Below, one piece after another: positions 33,907 through 42,052 of a DNA stretch of 42,714 nucleotides. The DNA comes from Gemmataceae bacterium (GTDB lineage Bacteria; Planctomycetota; Planctomycetia; Gemmatales; Gemmataceae), in assembly GCA_026419115.1 (NCBI GenBank), contig JAOAAA010000016.1:1-42714 (forward strand). Direction: 5' to 3'. Position numbers and translations under genes: made by a program. Within the stretch, counting starts at the first letter, position 1. Every line of letters starts with the position of its first letter. The notes under the pieces were generated by a model, which was not told where the DNA came from, ran no database searches, and saw only the letters and a program-made list of their open reading frames with translations.

Positions 33907-34854
33907 TTATTTGAATCGCCAAATTTTTCTTTTCTCGATACCCAATTCCTCGGCTTTCTGAGCGATATCCTCCCAAAATCGGGCGGCATCAACAGGGTAG
34001 CCTGCTGTTGGTTCAAGTTCGGGTATGTGATGTTTCCAGAATTGATTGAATTGCTCCATACAAATTTCCCTTAGGTATTTTGCCAGCATCGAGGCAACCG
34101 CCACCGGAAGAAATTGTGCATCGGCTTTAGCTTGGACGAGAAGAGTGACCGGCCGATCCTGAACCACAAACTGATAGCGGGACTCGGCCTCAGTTTCTTG
34201 GATCACTTCGATTTTGGTATTTGGAAAAGTGTGTTCCAAAAGCCCTAAATAATGAGTTCGTCCCCCGAGTCGATCGGCGATTATCATCACCGGTTCTTGA
34301 GTGGGCAGTTGGGTTGCTTTCTGCCAAAGGTAGGTATCGGCAAAAGTTAAAATCCGAGCTTTGTTGTCCCAAGCATCAAGAAGATTGTTGAACAAGAGGG
34401 CGGGAAAGATTTTTGCTTCTACAGGGGGGACCCGAATTTTCTTTTCGAGTAGTAAGGATTGCAACCGGCGTCGAGAAAATTCCGTATCGCTGGGGGTACA
34501 GTAATGGGGTAGGGTGAAATCCTTTTGGTACCAAGGTTCCTCTGCTAAAAAATCGCGGGAACTCTCTGCTACTTGAAGAAGAAATTCGTCGAAATTCCCT
34601 GACGGGGGTTGCTCGAACAGAGAAAAAATACCTCGCTCTAATCGGGTGTTTCCGGAAACTCCCGCGTGAACTTTTTTCGAGTCGTCAATCAGAATTCGGC
34701 CATCGTCGCGACCCGTTTTTTTTCGCACTACCTCTTTCAAACTGGTCCACAAATCGACGGGAAATTCAGGGACGAACCAAGCAGACATGGCAACAACCAA
34801 AGGGCCTAGATTGGGACCATAACCGGCTTCATCGATTCCCACTAGCCAAGGCAT
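33907..34854 (-). CDS. Ribonuclease HII-family protein, large divergent form
   Basis: The 315-residue product keeps the RNase HII active-site pattern: Asp8-Glu9 in GIDEAGYGPNLGPLVV, DDSKK downstream, Asp in MIIADRLGGRTHYLG, and KADAQFLPVAVASMLAKYLRE near the end. The four acidic residues of the family can all be placed. The family is usually about 200-260 residues; this one has about 60-100 extra in the middle (about residues 70-175, with several conserved-looking Trp and Phe). It should cleave RNA in RNA-DNA hybrids, or have a related nuclease role, in the cytoplasm. A ribosome binding site with AGGAG is 11 bases before the ATG. It is divergent from tex. Confidence 0.85.
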   Translation of the reverse strand: MPWLVGIDEAGYGPNLGPLVVAMSAWFVPEFPVDLWTSLKEVVRKKTGRDDGRILIDDSKKVHAGVSGNTRLERGIFSLFEQPPSGNFDEFLLQVAESSRDFLAEEPWYQKDFTLPHYCTPSDTEFSRRRLQSLLLEKKIRVPPVEAKIFPALLFNNLLDAWDNKARILTFADTYLWQKATQLPTQEPVMIIADRLGGRTHYLGLLEHTFPNTKIEVIQETEAESRYQFVVQDRPVTLLVQAKADAQFLPVAVASMLAKYLREICMEQFNQFWKHHIPELEPTAGYPVDAARFWEDIAQKAEELGIEKRKIWRFK

Positions 34855-35039
34855 GTCTCACCTGCTCCTTTTAGGTCGCGAAAAAATCCTCTTCTAATTT
34901 ATAGAACTTGGACCCAGATTCTTGCGATCGTCAGCGAAAGGCTCAATCGCTGGGAATACCTAAATGCGGTCATTCTGGCACGCATCTTGGAGATGTGAAG
35001 TTTTCTTCAATAGGCATTTCCCGTAACACCCCTACCCCA

Positions 35040-35058
35040 ATAGTCCTTTTAGGACTAT
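35040..35058 (+). promoter_or_regulatory. Perfect hairpin in the tex leader
   Basis: ATAGTCCTTTTAGGACTAT forms an 8-base-pair stem with a 3-base loop, 85 bases upstream of tex. It has no T tract and is not a classical terminator. It may be an operator or a leader structure. Nothing else was found in the 288-base gap 34855-35142. Confidence 0.4.
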
Positions 35059-35142
35059 CATTCACCTACCAACCCAAAAACGAGATCGAGGCCGTTTCTT
35101 GTTTTTTTGGGTGTTTATTCGACCCCGCAGCAATTAGAACAG

Positions 35143-38100
35143 ATGGACTCCTTGACTTTAGACTTCGATCGAATTTCCAAAGAATTTCGTCTTCAGAAAT
35201 CGCAGGTAGAAAATGTGGTTTCGCTTTTGGATGAAGGCAACACCATCCCCTTTATCACTCGCTACCGAAAGGAACGCACTGGCGGTCTGGATGAAGATGT
35301 TTTGCGACGTTTGCAAAACTATGTGAACGACCTTCGTGCCTTGAATGAGAAGAAGAAAACTTATCTCAAATCGATCGATCTTCAAGGCAAATTGACCGAC
35401 GAACTCAAAGCCAAAATTTTAGCGGCCCCCTCCTTGAAGCGGTTGGAAGACCTTTATCTGCCGTTCCGACCCAAGAGGAAAACACGGGCCAGCGACGCGC
35501 GGGAAAAGGGCCTCGAACCTTTGGCCACGGCCATTTGGACGGCCGATCCCGTTGTGGCTGATTTAGCCACATTCGTTCAAGGGATGATTGCCCCCGAAAA
35601 AGGTCTCAACACGGTCGAGGAAATCTTGGCGGGTGCCTCGGATATTCTCGCCGAAGATTTTTCGGAGATGGTCGAAGTTCGCTCGGCCGTCCGCAATTCG
35701 ATTTGGGCCACCGGTTCCATCATCTCAAGGCGTGCTAACAGTGAAAAACCCGCCACAACCGAAAACACCGAAGAACCAGCTTCGGCACCCGCGACATCAG
35801 CCGCCACAACGACGGCCACACCGCCTAAGAAAGGCAAAAAGGATGAAAAAGGTCCACATGAATTTCGGGATTATTTCAATTTCACCGAGGGGCTCAAAGA
35901 AATCCCCCCCCACCGGATATTGGCTTTGAATCGGGGTGAGCGAGAGGGGATACTCAAAGTTTCTATTATTTGGGATGAGGAGACCGTTGCGGCGGCCGCG
36001 AGGACGGGGCTTCCTCAACTCGAGAATCACCCCCATCGAGAATTCGTGGAGAAGGCCCTAGAGGATGGCCTAAAACGCTTGCTCTATCCTTCGTTAGAAC
36101 GAGAAATCCGCCAAGAACTCACTGACGAAGCACTGCAATATGCGGTCGAAATTTTTGCCCGTAATCTGCGAAGTTTACTCTTGCAACCCCCGCTTCGTGG
36201 GAAACGAGTTTTGGCGATCGATCCGGGAATCCGCACCGGTTGCAAAATCGCCGCACTCGATGAGCAGGGCGTTCTCCTCGAAGATACCGTAGTTTATCCT
36301 TATGAACCGAAGAACGAAGTCGCCGAAGCGAAAGCCACCCTCGCGAGTCTGATCCGAAAACATAACCTCGCCGTGATTGCCATTGGTAACGGAACCGCTT
36401 GCCGCGAGACCGAAACTCTTGTTTCTGAGTTGATTGCCGATCTTGAGAAAGGGGCCGACGGCCAACCACCTTTGACCGATTTGGCCTACATTGTGGTGAA
36501 CGAGGCTGGGGCTTCGGATTATTCGGCCAGCCCTATCGCTAAGGAAGAATTTCCCGATAAGGATGCCACCGTCCGTGGTACCGTCTCGATTGGCCGACGT
36601 TTACAGGACCCCTTGGCAGAATTGGTCAAGATCGATCCGCAACATGTGGGGGTCGGACTGTATCAACATGATGTGAAAGCCACTCAGCTGAAGAATTCAC
36701 TCGATGAGGTCGTGGAATCCTGCGTCAACCAAGTCGGCGTCGAACTCAATACCGCATCGGCTCCGTTGCTGCGTTACGTTGCTGGTTTGAATGCTGCTGT
36801 CGCTTCGGATATTGTGAAATATCGTCAAGAGAATGGTCCCTTTCAGTCTCGTGAGGACCTGAAGAAAGTCAAAGGAATCGGCGAAGCCCGATTTATCCAA
36901 GCCGCAGGCTTCCTTCGACTTCCCAATGGAGTGGAACCGCTGGACAATACCGCGGTTCACCCAGAAAGCTACGATCTGGCCCGCAAGATTTTGGCAGAAA
37001 TTTCGGTTCAACCAAGCGATCTCTCGAAGCCCGAACTGCTCCCCTCGATCCAAGAAAAACTGAGCCAATTGAATCCCGAAGAGTTGGCCAATCGTTTCGG
37101 AGCAGGGGTTCCCACGATCAAGGACATTATCGAAGCACTCGGCAAGCCGGGACGCGATCCCCGCGATGAACGGCCTGCCCCCATCTTCAAAAAAGGGATT
37201 TTGAAACTCGAAGACCTCACCCCAGGCATGCAACTTCGGGGAACAGTTTTGAATGTGGTTCCGTTTGGTGCCTTCGTTGATATCGGCCTGAAAGAAACGG
37301 GTCTAGTACACATTAGCCGTTTAGCAAACCGCTATCTGCGAAGCCCCCACGAGGTGGTTTCGGTGGGTGATGTGGTGACTGTTTGGGTCGTTGGTGTGGA
37401 CAAAGAACTGAACCGCGCGACGTTGACGATGATCGAACCCGGAACGGAGCAAAAGCCCGAACCGCGAGCCGATCGAGCGTCTCGTGGCTCACGTCCTCCG
37501 CGAGGGGGCGATCGACCGCCACGCGGAGAGCGTCCACCGCGTGGTGACCGGCCGCCACGCGGGGATCGTCCACCGCGAGACACTCGCCCCGAAGGAGAAG
37601 CGGTATCGGCTCCACAAGGGGGGGGGCAATCTACCGAACAACGTGATCGTTCGCCACGCGGAGAGCGTCCGCCCCGTGGTGACCGACCGCCGCGTGGGGA
37701 GCGGCCGCCACGCGGTGAGCGTGGCCCGCGATCAGAAGGGGGAGCTTCCCAAAGCGAGGGGGGGGCACGATCTTCCGGAAGCAGCAGTGCATCGTCAAGC
37801 GGTTCACGCCCGTCGCGGGAGAGTCGAGACGGGGCACGAAAAGGGCCGAAACGTCCCAACCCCAATTGGCGAAGTGGTAAGAAACCCGAAACCCCGAAAG
37901 CTCCTGAGGAGACCACCCCTACCGCTGAAGAAACTCCGACCGAACCGACCAAGCCCAAACCGACTAAAAAGCTCAATAGTGGCTTACCTACCTTGGATTC
38001 TGCAGCTCTGAAAGGGGCTCGCCCTTTGAACTCTTTCGATGAACTTGCTGCATTCTTCAAACAACGGGGCGGAGATCAACCTCCTGACGAAGGGAAATAG
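35143..38100 (+). CDS. tex: Tex-family RNA-binding transcriptional accessory protein with long Arg/Gly/Pro tail
   Basis: The start at 35143 gives 985 residues against about 720-780 for Tex. Residues about 1-760 carry the family blocks: TIPFITRYRKERTGGLDEDVL, KRLEDLYLPFRPKRKTRA, a YqgF-like domain (RVLAIDPGIRTGCKIAALDE; VNEAGASDYSASPIA), a helix-hairpin-helix region (KYRQENGPFQSREDLKKVKGIG) and an S1 domain (LTPGMQLRGTVLNVVPFGAFVDIG). The family binds nucleic acids and helps in transcription. Two additions stand out: an Ala/Thr/Pro insert with Lys (about residues 199-236), and a C-terminal tail (from about residue 771) with repeated RPPRGDR-type units, a Ser/Gly stretch, and an acidic/Pro region. 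The tail probably adds flexible RNA binding. Confidence 0.93.
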   Translation: MDSLTLDFDRISKEFRLQKSQVENVVSLLDEGNTIPFITRYRKERTGGLDEDVLRRLQNYVNDLRALNEKKKTYLKSIDLQGKLTDELKAKILAAPSLKRLEDLYLPFRPKRKTRASDAREKGLEPLATAIWTADPVVADLATFVQGMIAPEKGLNTVEEILAGASDILAEDFSEMVEVRSAVRNSIWATGSIISRRANSEKPATTENTEEPASAPATSAATTTATPPKKGKKDEKGPHEFRDYFNFTEGLKEIPPHRILALNRGEREGILKVSIIWDEETVAAAARTGLPQLENHPHREFVEKALEDGLKRLLYPSLEREIRQELTDEALQYAVEIFARNLRSLLLQPPLRGKRVLAIDPGIRTGCKIAALDEQGVLLEDTVVYPYEPKNEVAEAKATLASLIRKHNLAVIAIGNGTACRETETLVSELIADLEKGADGQPPLTDLAYIVVNEAGASDYSASPIAKEEFPDKDATVRGTVSIGRRLQDPLAELVKIDPQHVGVGLYQHDVKATQLKNSLDEVVESCVNQVGVELNTASAPLLRYVAGLNAAVASDIVKYRQENGPFQSREDLKKVKGIGEARFIQAAGFLRLPNGVEPLDNTAVHPESYDLARKILAEISVQPSDLSKPELLPSIQEKLSQLNPEELANRFGAGVPTIKDIIEALGKPGRDPRDERPAPIFKKGILKLEDLTPGMQLRGTVLNVVPFGAFVDIGLKETGLVHISRLANRYLRSPHEVVSVGDVVTVWVVGVDKELNRATLTMIEPGTEQKPEPRADRASRGSRPPRGGDRPPRGERPPRGDRPPRGDRPPRDTRPEGEAVSAPQGGGQSTEQRDRSPRGERPPRGDRPPRGERPPRGERGPRSEGGASQSEGGARSSGSSSASSSGSRPSRESRDGARKGPKRPNPNWRSGKKPETPKAPEETTPTAEETPTEPTKPKPTKKLNSGLPTLDSAALKGARPLNSFDELAAFFKQRGGDQPPDEGK
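37480..37740 (+). repeat. GC-rich repeats encoding the Arg/Gly/Pro tail of Tex
   Basis: The DNA here is built of related 15-18 base units with the core CGTCCACCGCG / GACCGGCCGCCACG. They encode GDRPPRGERPPRG-type repeats. GC content is visibly higher than around it, and the other frames stay open by composition alone. Repeats of this kind expand and contract easily, so length may vary between relatives. Confidence 0.8.
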
Positions 38101-38201
38101 GCGGGATGACAGAAGAAGTTATTCCGCCTTCTCAACTGCGTTTAAGTTATTAGTGCTGGGGTGATGTTGTTACCCCTTAGTTTACTTCATGGAAACAAAC
38201 A

Positions 38202-40187
38202 ATGCCCCCAACCGGGCCTTTACCAAAAAAGAACGAATCCCCTCTTAAAGCATCACCCCTGATGGTCTTGCTGTTACTATTTGGGTTAGTCGGCTCCATC
38301 CTTTTTTTGGGTTTGGTCTACCTTTCGGGAACCCCCAAAGGAATCGGCTATACCGACCTGCTCGATCTCTCCAAAAATGGGGAAATTGCTCGGCTCACGC
38401 TGAGCGGAAGGAATAAAGTTTACGGAGAGGTGCGCGACCCCAATTCTCCGGTGGCGTCCAAGTTGGAACTGCCTCGGGGGCGTTTCTCGGTGATTTTGCC
38501 GCAGATCGAAAATCAGGCCAATTTCTTTGCCGAGCTTCTTCAAGAAGATGCGATGGCCAATAAGGAAGCCTTGGAAAGTAAGAGTATCGAACCGCTCAAA
38601 ATTTATACCGAAGAAGATCAAGGTCTGTGGGTCAATACTTTTCTTACCACGATCCTACCGATTGCATTGATCTTGCTGTTTTTCTTTGTGCTGCTTCCCC
38701 GAATGCGTGACCCAATGGGGGGGGGCTTTGCCTCGAACTTTATCAAATCCAATGCCAAGCGATTCGATAAAACCATGGCCAAAACCCTCTTCAAAGATGT
38801 CGCGGGGATGGAGAATGCCAAAAAAGAGTTGGAAGAAATCGTTGAGTTCCTTCGAGAACCTAAGAAATTTGAACGATTAGGTGCACAAGTTCCTCGAGGG
38901 GTTTTATTAGTTGGCCCTCCCGGTACGGGGAAAACGCTTTTGGCGCGGGCAGTCGCAGGGGAAGCAGGGGTGGCCTTTTTCAGCATCAACGGCTCCGAAT
39001 TCATTCAAATGTATGTTGGTGTGGGTGCTAGTCGGGTTCGGGACCTCTTCCGGACAGCTCGCGAAAATGCCCCCTGTCTGATTTTCATCGACGAAATCGA
39101 TGCCGTTGGCCGAATGCGCGGTGCCGGCGTGGGGGGGGGGTCGGATGAACGAGAGCAGACCCTTAATCAGATTCTCAGCGAGATGGATGGTTTTAGCTCT
39201 TCTGAAACGGTGATTGTTATTGCTGCGACCAACCGGCCTGATGTGATTGATGCCGCACTCCTTAGACCTGGCCGATTTGATCGACAAGTCACGATCGATC
39301 GACCCACTTGGCAAGGGCGTACCGAGATTCTCGTGGTTCATACCCGAAATAAACCTCTGGCTCCCGATGTCGATCTGGAGAAAATCGCGAAACGCTCCGT
39401 CGGGATGAGCGGGGCCGAATTGCGGAATCTCTGTAATGAAGCTGCGATTCATGCTGCTCGAAAGGGGAAAGAAAAGCTCGATGCCAGTGATTTTGACGCG
39501 GCAGCGGAACGAATTTTATTAGGTGTCCAGCGTGATAATAAATTCGCACCCGAGGAACAAAAACGCACGGCCTACCACGAAGCAGGTCATGCCTTGTGTG
39601 CGTGGTTTGAGCCAAAAGCTCATCCCCTTTGGAAAGTGTCGATCCTTCCCCGAGGTCGGGCCGCCGGTGTGACCGCCTATCAACTCGATGATGATAAAAT
39701 CGACTCCAGCCAAAGTGAACTCATGGCTTGGCTCGTAACGATCATGGGGGGGCGAGCCGCCGACAAAATTATAAGTGGTGAACCCATGTCGGGCGAATCG
39801 GGCGACCTGAAGCAAGCGACTCGGATTGCTCGGACAATGGTGACCCAATTTGGTATGTCGGAACGGTTAGGACCCGTGGCGTTTCGTCAAGGAGAGGAGC
39901 ATGTGTTCCTCGGAAAGGAGATTCACGAATCCCGTGATTTTTCCGAAGGGACCGCACAGATCATTGATCAAGAGGTACAACGGATTCTCCGCGAGGCCGA
40001 AGAGCGAGCCAAAAATCTCGTCATTAAATATCGTCACCAACTGGAGCTTTTGACTCAAGCCCTTCTCGAACGCGAGGAACTCAACCGCGACGAGATCGAA
40101 CAACTCTGGGGCGCTCGACCCAAACTCGACGATGCCGAATCGACCTCATCAAACTCATCGACTTCATCGACCTCTCAAGGGGAGTAA
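38202..40187 (+). CDS. ftsH: ATP-dependent zinc metalloprotease FtsH
   Basis: This 661-residue membrane protease degrades misfolded and short-lived membrane and cytosolic proteins. It has two membrane helices (about 19-42 and 148-168) flanking a periplasmic domain, then the AAA module. The AAA module has Walker A in [10 protein letters not shown] (about 239-246), Walker B in [12 protein letters not shown], the second region of homology [21 protein letters not shown], and the pore loop FIQMYVGVG. The zinc site is HEAGH in [13 protein letters not shown] (about 460-464) with the later Glu/Asp region [12 protein letters not shown]. The C-terminal 25 residues are a Ser/Thr/Asn low-complexity tail ([16 protein letters not shown]). 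The gene is 101 bases after tex and on the same strand. Confidence 0.97.
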   Translation: MPPTGPLPKKNESPLKASPLMVLLLLFGLVGSILFLGLVYLSGTPKGIGYTDLLDLSKNGEIARLTLSGRNKVYGEVRDPNSPVASKLELPRGRFSVILPQIENQANFFAELLQEDAMANKEALESKSIEPLKIYTEEDQGLWVNTFLTTILPIALILLFFFVLLPRMRDPMGGGFASNFIKSNAKRFDKTMAKTLFKDVAGMENAKKELEEIVEFLREPKKFERLGAQVPRGVLLVGPPGTGKTLLARAVAGEAGVAFFSINGSEFIQMYVGVGASRVRDLFRTARENAPCLIFIDEIDAVGRMRGAGVGGGSDEREQTLNQILSEMDGFSSSETVIVIAATNRPDVIDAALLRPGRFDRQVTIDRPTWQGRTEILVVHTRNKPLAPDVDLEKIAKRSVGMSGAELRNLCNEAAIHAARKGKEKLDASDFDAAAERILLGVQRDNKFAPEEQKRTAYHEAGHALCAWFEPKAHPLWKVSILPRGRAAGVTAYQLDDDKIDSSQSELMAWLVTIMGGRAADKIISGEPMSGESGDLKQATRIARTMVTQFGMSERLGPVAFRQGEEHVFLGKEIHESRDFSEGTAQIIDQEVQRILREAEERAKNLVIKYRHQLELLTQALLEREELNRDEIEQLWGARPKLDDAESTSSNSSTSSTSQGE

Positions 40188-40245
40188 TCCTTCTACGAAA
40201 AACCTTTGCCATTCAACCCCAATCGAAAATACGATTCGCTCTCGC

Positions 40246-41127
40246 TTAACCCTCGATGACGACCTTCCCTTGAAACATCTCAATTTGCTCTCCTCGAGTA
40301 ACGGCATATTGAAACTGGGCCGAGTGTGTGGTGACGGCCGCCCCAACCGATCCCTCCCGATCAATCGCAATAAAGGCCACTGAAACCGGCGTTTTGCCCC
40401 GTCGCTTTGCCGTGATATGATGACGTTTCGCCGCTAATTCACAGGCTTCTTGGGCTGTTTTCCCCTGACGCATTTGCTCGACCATGAATTGTGCCCCGAC
40501 AATCCGAATGATCTCTTCCCCCACACCCGTAGCACCGGCGGCACCGGCTTCATTATCAACATACAACCCCGAGCCAATAATGGGACTATCCCCGACACGT
40601 CCGGGCAATTTGTAGGATAACCCGGAGGTGGTACAGGCCCCTGCTAAATTTCCTTGAGCATCGCGACCCAGAACCGTTACGGTGTCATGCGTCCAAGGTT
40701 CAGCGACCTTCATTTGATGGGCATTTTTCTCCCATAAAGCGACCGTCTCAGGGGTCAACAAGGTTTGCAAAGGATAACCGTTTTGTAAGGCAAACCATTC
40801 GGCCCCTTTCCCCACGAGCAAAATATGAGGGGTTTTTTCTGCAACGAGTTTCGCTAAGGAAGCCACATGCCGGATATTTTCGACTCCTGCCACAGCTCCG
40901 CAATCCAAAGTCTTACCATCCATCACTGCGGCATCCAGTGAGACCGTACCGATACTATTTCCTAAACCCCCGTAACCGACCGAGGTCACTGAGGGATCAT
41001 CTTCTACGGCTTGTGCCCCTGCTATCACCGCATCGAGAACGCTTTTGCCTTCCCGAAACGCTTTGACCACGGCACGGGCCGCGATGATTCCAAAGGACCA
41101 AGTGGAAATCGAAATCGGTTCATTCAT
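40246..41127 (-). CDS. N4-(beta-N-acetylglucosaminyl)-L-asparaginase/isoaspartyl-peptidase family hydrolase
   Basis: The 293-residue product is an Ntn hydrolase of the plant-type asparaginase/glycosylasparaginase family. The self-cleavage site is the conserved HDTVTVLGRDAQGNLAGACTTSG (Thr after His-Asp, about residue 148), which should become the N-terminal nucleophile. Other blocks are the opening ISTWSFG and ARAVVKAFREGKS, the DDPSVTSVGYGGLGN motif near residue 44, VGDSPIIGSGLYVDNEAGAAGATGVGEEI, and a C-terminal strand pair. It lacks a signal peptide, so it probably acts in the cytoplasm on asparagine-linked glycans or isoaspartyl peptides. It is convergent with ftsH (58 bases between). Confidence 0.93.
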   Translation of the reverse strand: MNEPISISTWSFGIIAARAVVKAFREGKSVLDAVIAGAQAVEDDPSVTSVGYGGLGNSIGTVSLDAAVMDGKTLDCGAVAGVENIRHVASLAKLVAEKTPHILLVGKGAEWFALQNGYPLQTLLTPETVALWEKNAHQMKVAEPWTHDTVTVLGRDAQGNLAGACTTSGLSYKLPGRVGDSPIIGSGLYVDNEAGAAGATGVGEEIIRIVGAQFMVEQMRQGKTAQEACELAAKRHHITAKRRGKTPVSVAFIAIDREGSVGAAVTTHSAQFQYAVTRGEQIEMFQGKVVIEG

Positions 41128-41302
41128 AGGGTTTTTGCTTCAGGTTTCTGGATCGAGTTTTATTTGTGCAATTGTTTTCCTTGTTCAGCCCACTCGTTAT
41201 TTCTTCGTGCAAAACGAGATCATTAAGATATGTCCTACGAAAGAGCAACACAAGTATTCTGGATTACCTCAACATCACTTTCTGCCCGAATCCTCTTGCT
41301 TT

Positions 41303-41914
41303 TCAGGCATTCGATTGGGAAAAGACTCGAACCAAGATGGGCCGTAATTTTACGATGGCGCGGGCACGATGACTGAGGGCTTGTTTAACCCGTAGCGATA
41401 ATTCACCGAAGGTTTTGTGAAATTCGATGACTTCAAAAAGTGGGTCGTATCCAAATCCTCCTGTTCCCCGAGGCTCACGAACAATCCTGCCCCAACAACG
41501 GCCTTCGGTGGTGGCAACGATTTCACCATTGGGAGCCGCTAAACTGGCAACACAAACGTAGTAGGCTTCTCTTTGAGGATCGGGAGTATCGCCTAGTCGT
41601 TCCAATAACTTCCTATTATTGGCCTGATCATCGCCATGAGTCCCCGCATATCTTGCAGAAAAAACCCCCGGTTCGCCGTTCAGTATCGGGACGACCAGTC
41701 CACTATCTTCCGCCAAAACATACTCGTTCACTTGTTTGGCGTATTGCGATGCTTTCAGATTGGCATTCTCAACGAAAGTGGTACCGGTTTCATCGACCTC
41801 TTTGATCGAGGGATACCCCGAAAGATTGACAAGTTCTATTCCAAGGTCTCCCAAAAGATCGTGCAATTCGACGAGCTTTTTATTGTTGAAAGAACCCACA
41901 ACTAATTTTGGCAT
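41303..41914 (-). CDS. rdgB: RdgB/HAM1-family dITP/XTP pyrophosphatase
   Basis: This house-cleaning enzyme hydrolyses non-canonical purine triphosphates (ITP, dITP, XTP) to monophosphates. The ATG at 41914 gives 203 residues, the family norm; an upstream in-frame extension would be encoded by the tandem-repeat leader and is not family-like. Motifs are VVGSFNNKKLVEL, GTTFVENANLKASQYA, LAEDSGLVV (catalytic Asp), GVFSARYAG, GTGGFGYDPLFEV and LSHRARAI. It lies downstream of the Pro/Ala-repeat protein on the same strand, with a 138-base gap. Confidence 0.95.
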   Translation of the reverse strand: MPKLVVGSFNNKKLVELHDLLGDLGIELVNLSGYPSIKEVDETGTTFVENANLKASQYAKQVNEYVLAEDSGLVVPILNGEPGVFSARYAGTHGDDQANNRKLLERLGDTPDPQREAYYVCVASLAAPNGEIVATTEGRCWGRIVREPRGTGGFGYDPLFEVIEFHKTFGELSLRVKQALSHRARAIVKLRPILVRVFSQSNA

Positions 41915-41948
41915 ACAGACCCCAACCAAGATAACAACGAAAATCACC

Positions 41949-41990
41949 CTTTTAACATACGATTTATCGCTTTTAAGATACGATTTATCG
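41949..41990. repeat. Two-copy 21-base tandem repeat upstream of rdgB
   Basis: Positions 41949-41969 and 41970-41990 are adjacent copies that differ at one base (C or G). Each ends in ATACGATTTATCG. They lie 35-76 bases upstream of the rdgB start. Confidence 0.8.
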
Positions 41991-42008
41991 TTCTGATCTC
42001 GATCAGAA
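41991..42008. promoter_or_regulatory. 18-base perfect palindrome upstream of rdgB
   Basis: TTCTGATCTCGATCAGAA is an inverted repeat with a 2-base centre, immediately next to the tandem repeat. Symmetry and position suggest a protein-binding site; a terminator of the upstream gene is less likely because no T tract follows in the needed direction. Confidence 0.4.
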
Positions 42009-42052
42009 AAATCTTGTGCGGAAACCTTCTCAATCCTCAATCAAGGTTGGGC

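Noticed and set aside
37484-38011. Second plus-strand open frame inside tex
   Set aside because: It is a shifted reading of the same repeat, without start context or family.
37332-38060. Open minus-strand frame of 242 codons inside tex
   Set aside because: It mirrors the GC-rich repeat coding for the Tex tail. Its translation is a Ser-Pro-Arg-Gly repeat with no domain, and tex is clearly the real gene.
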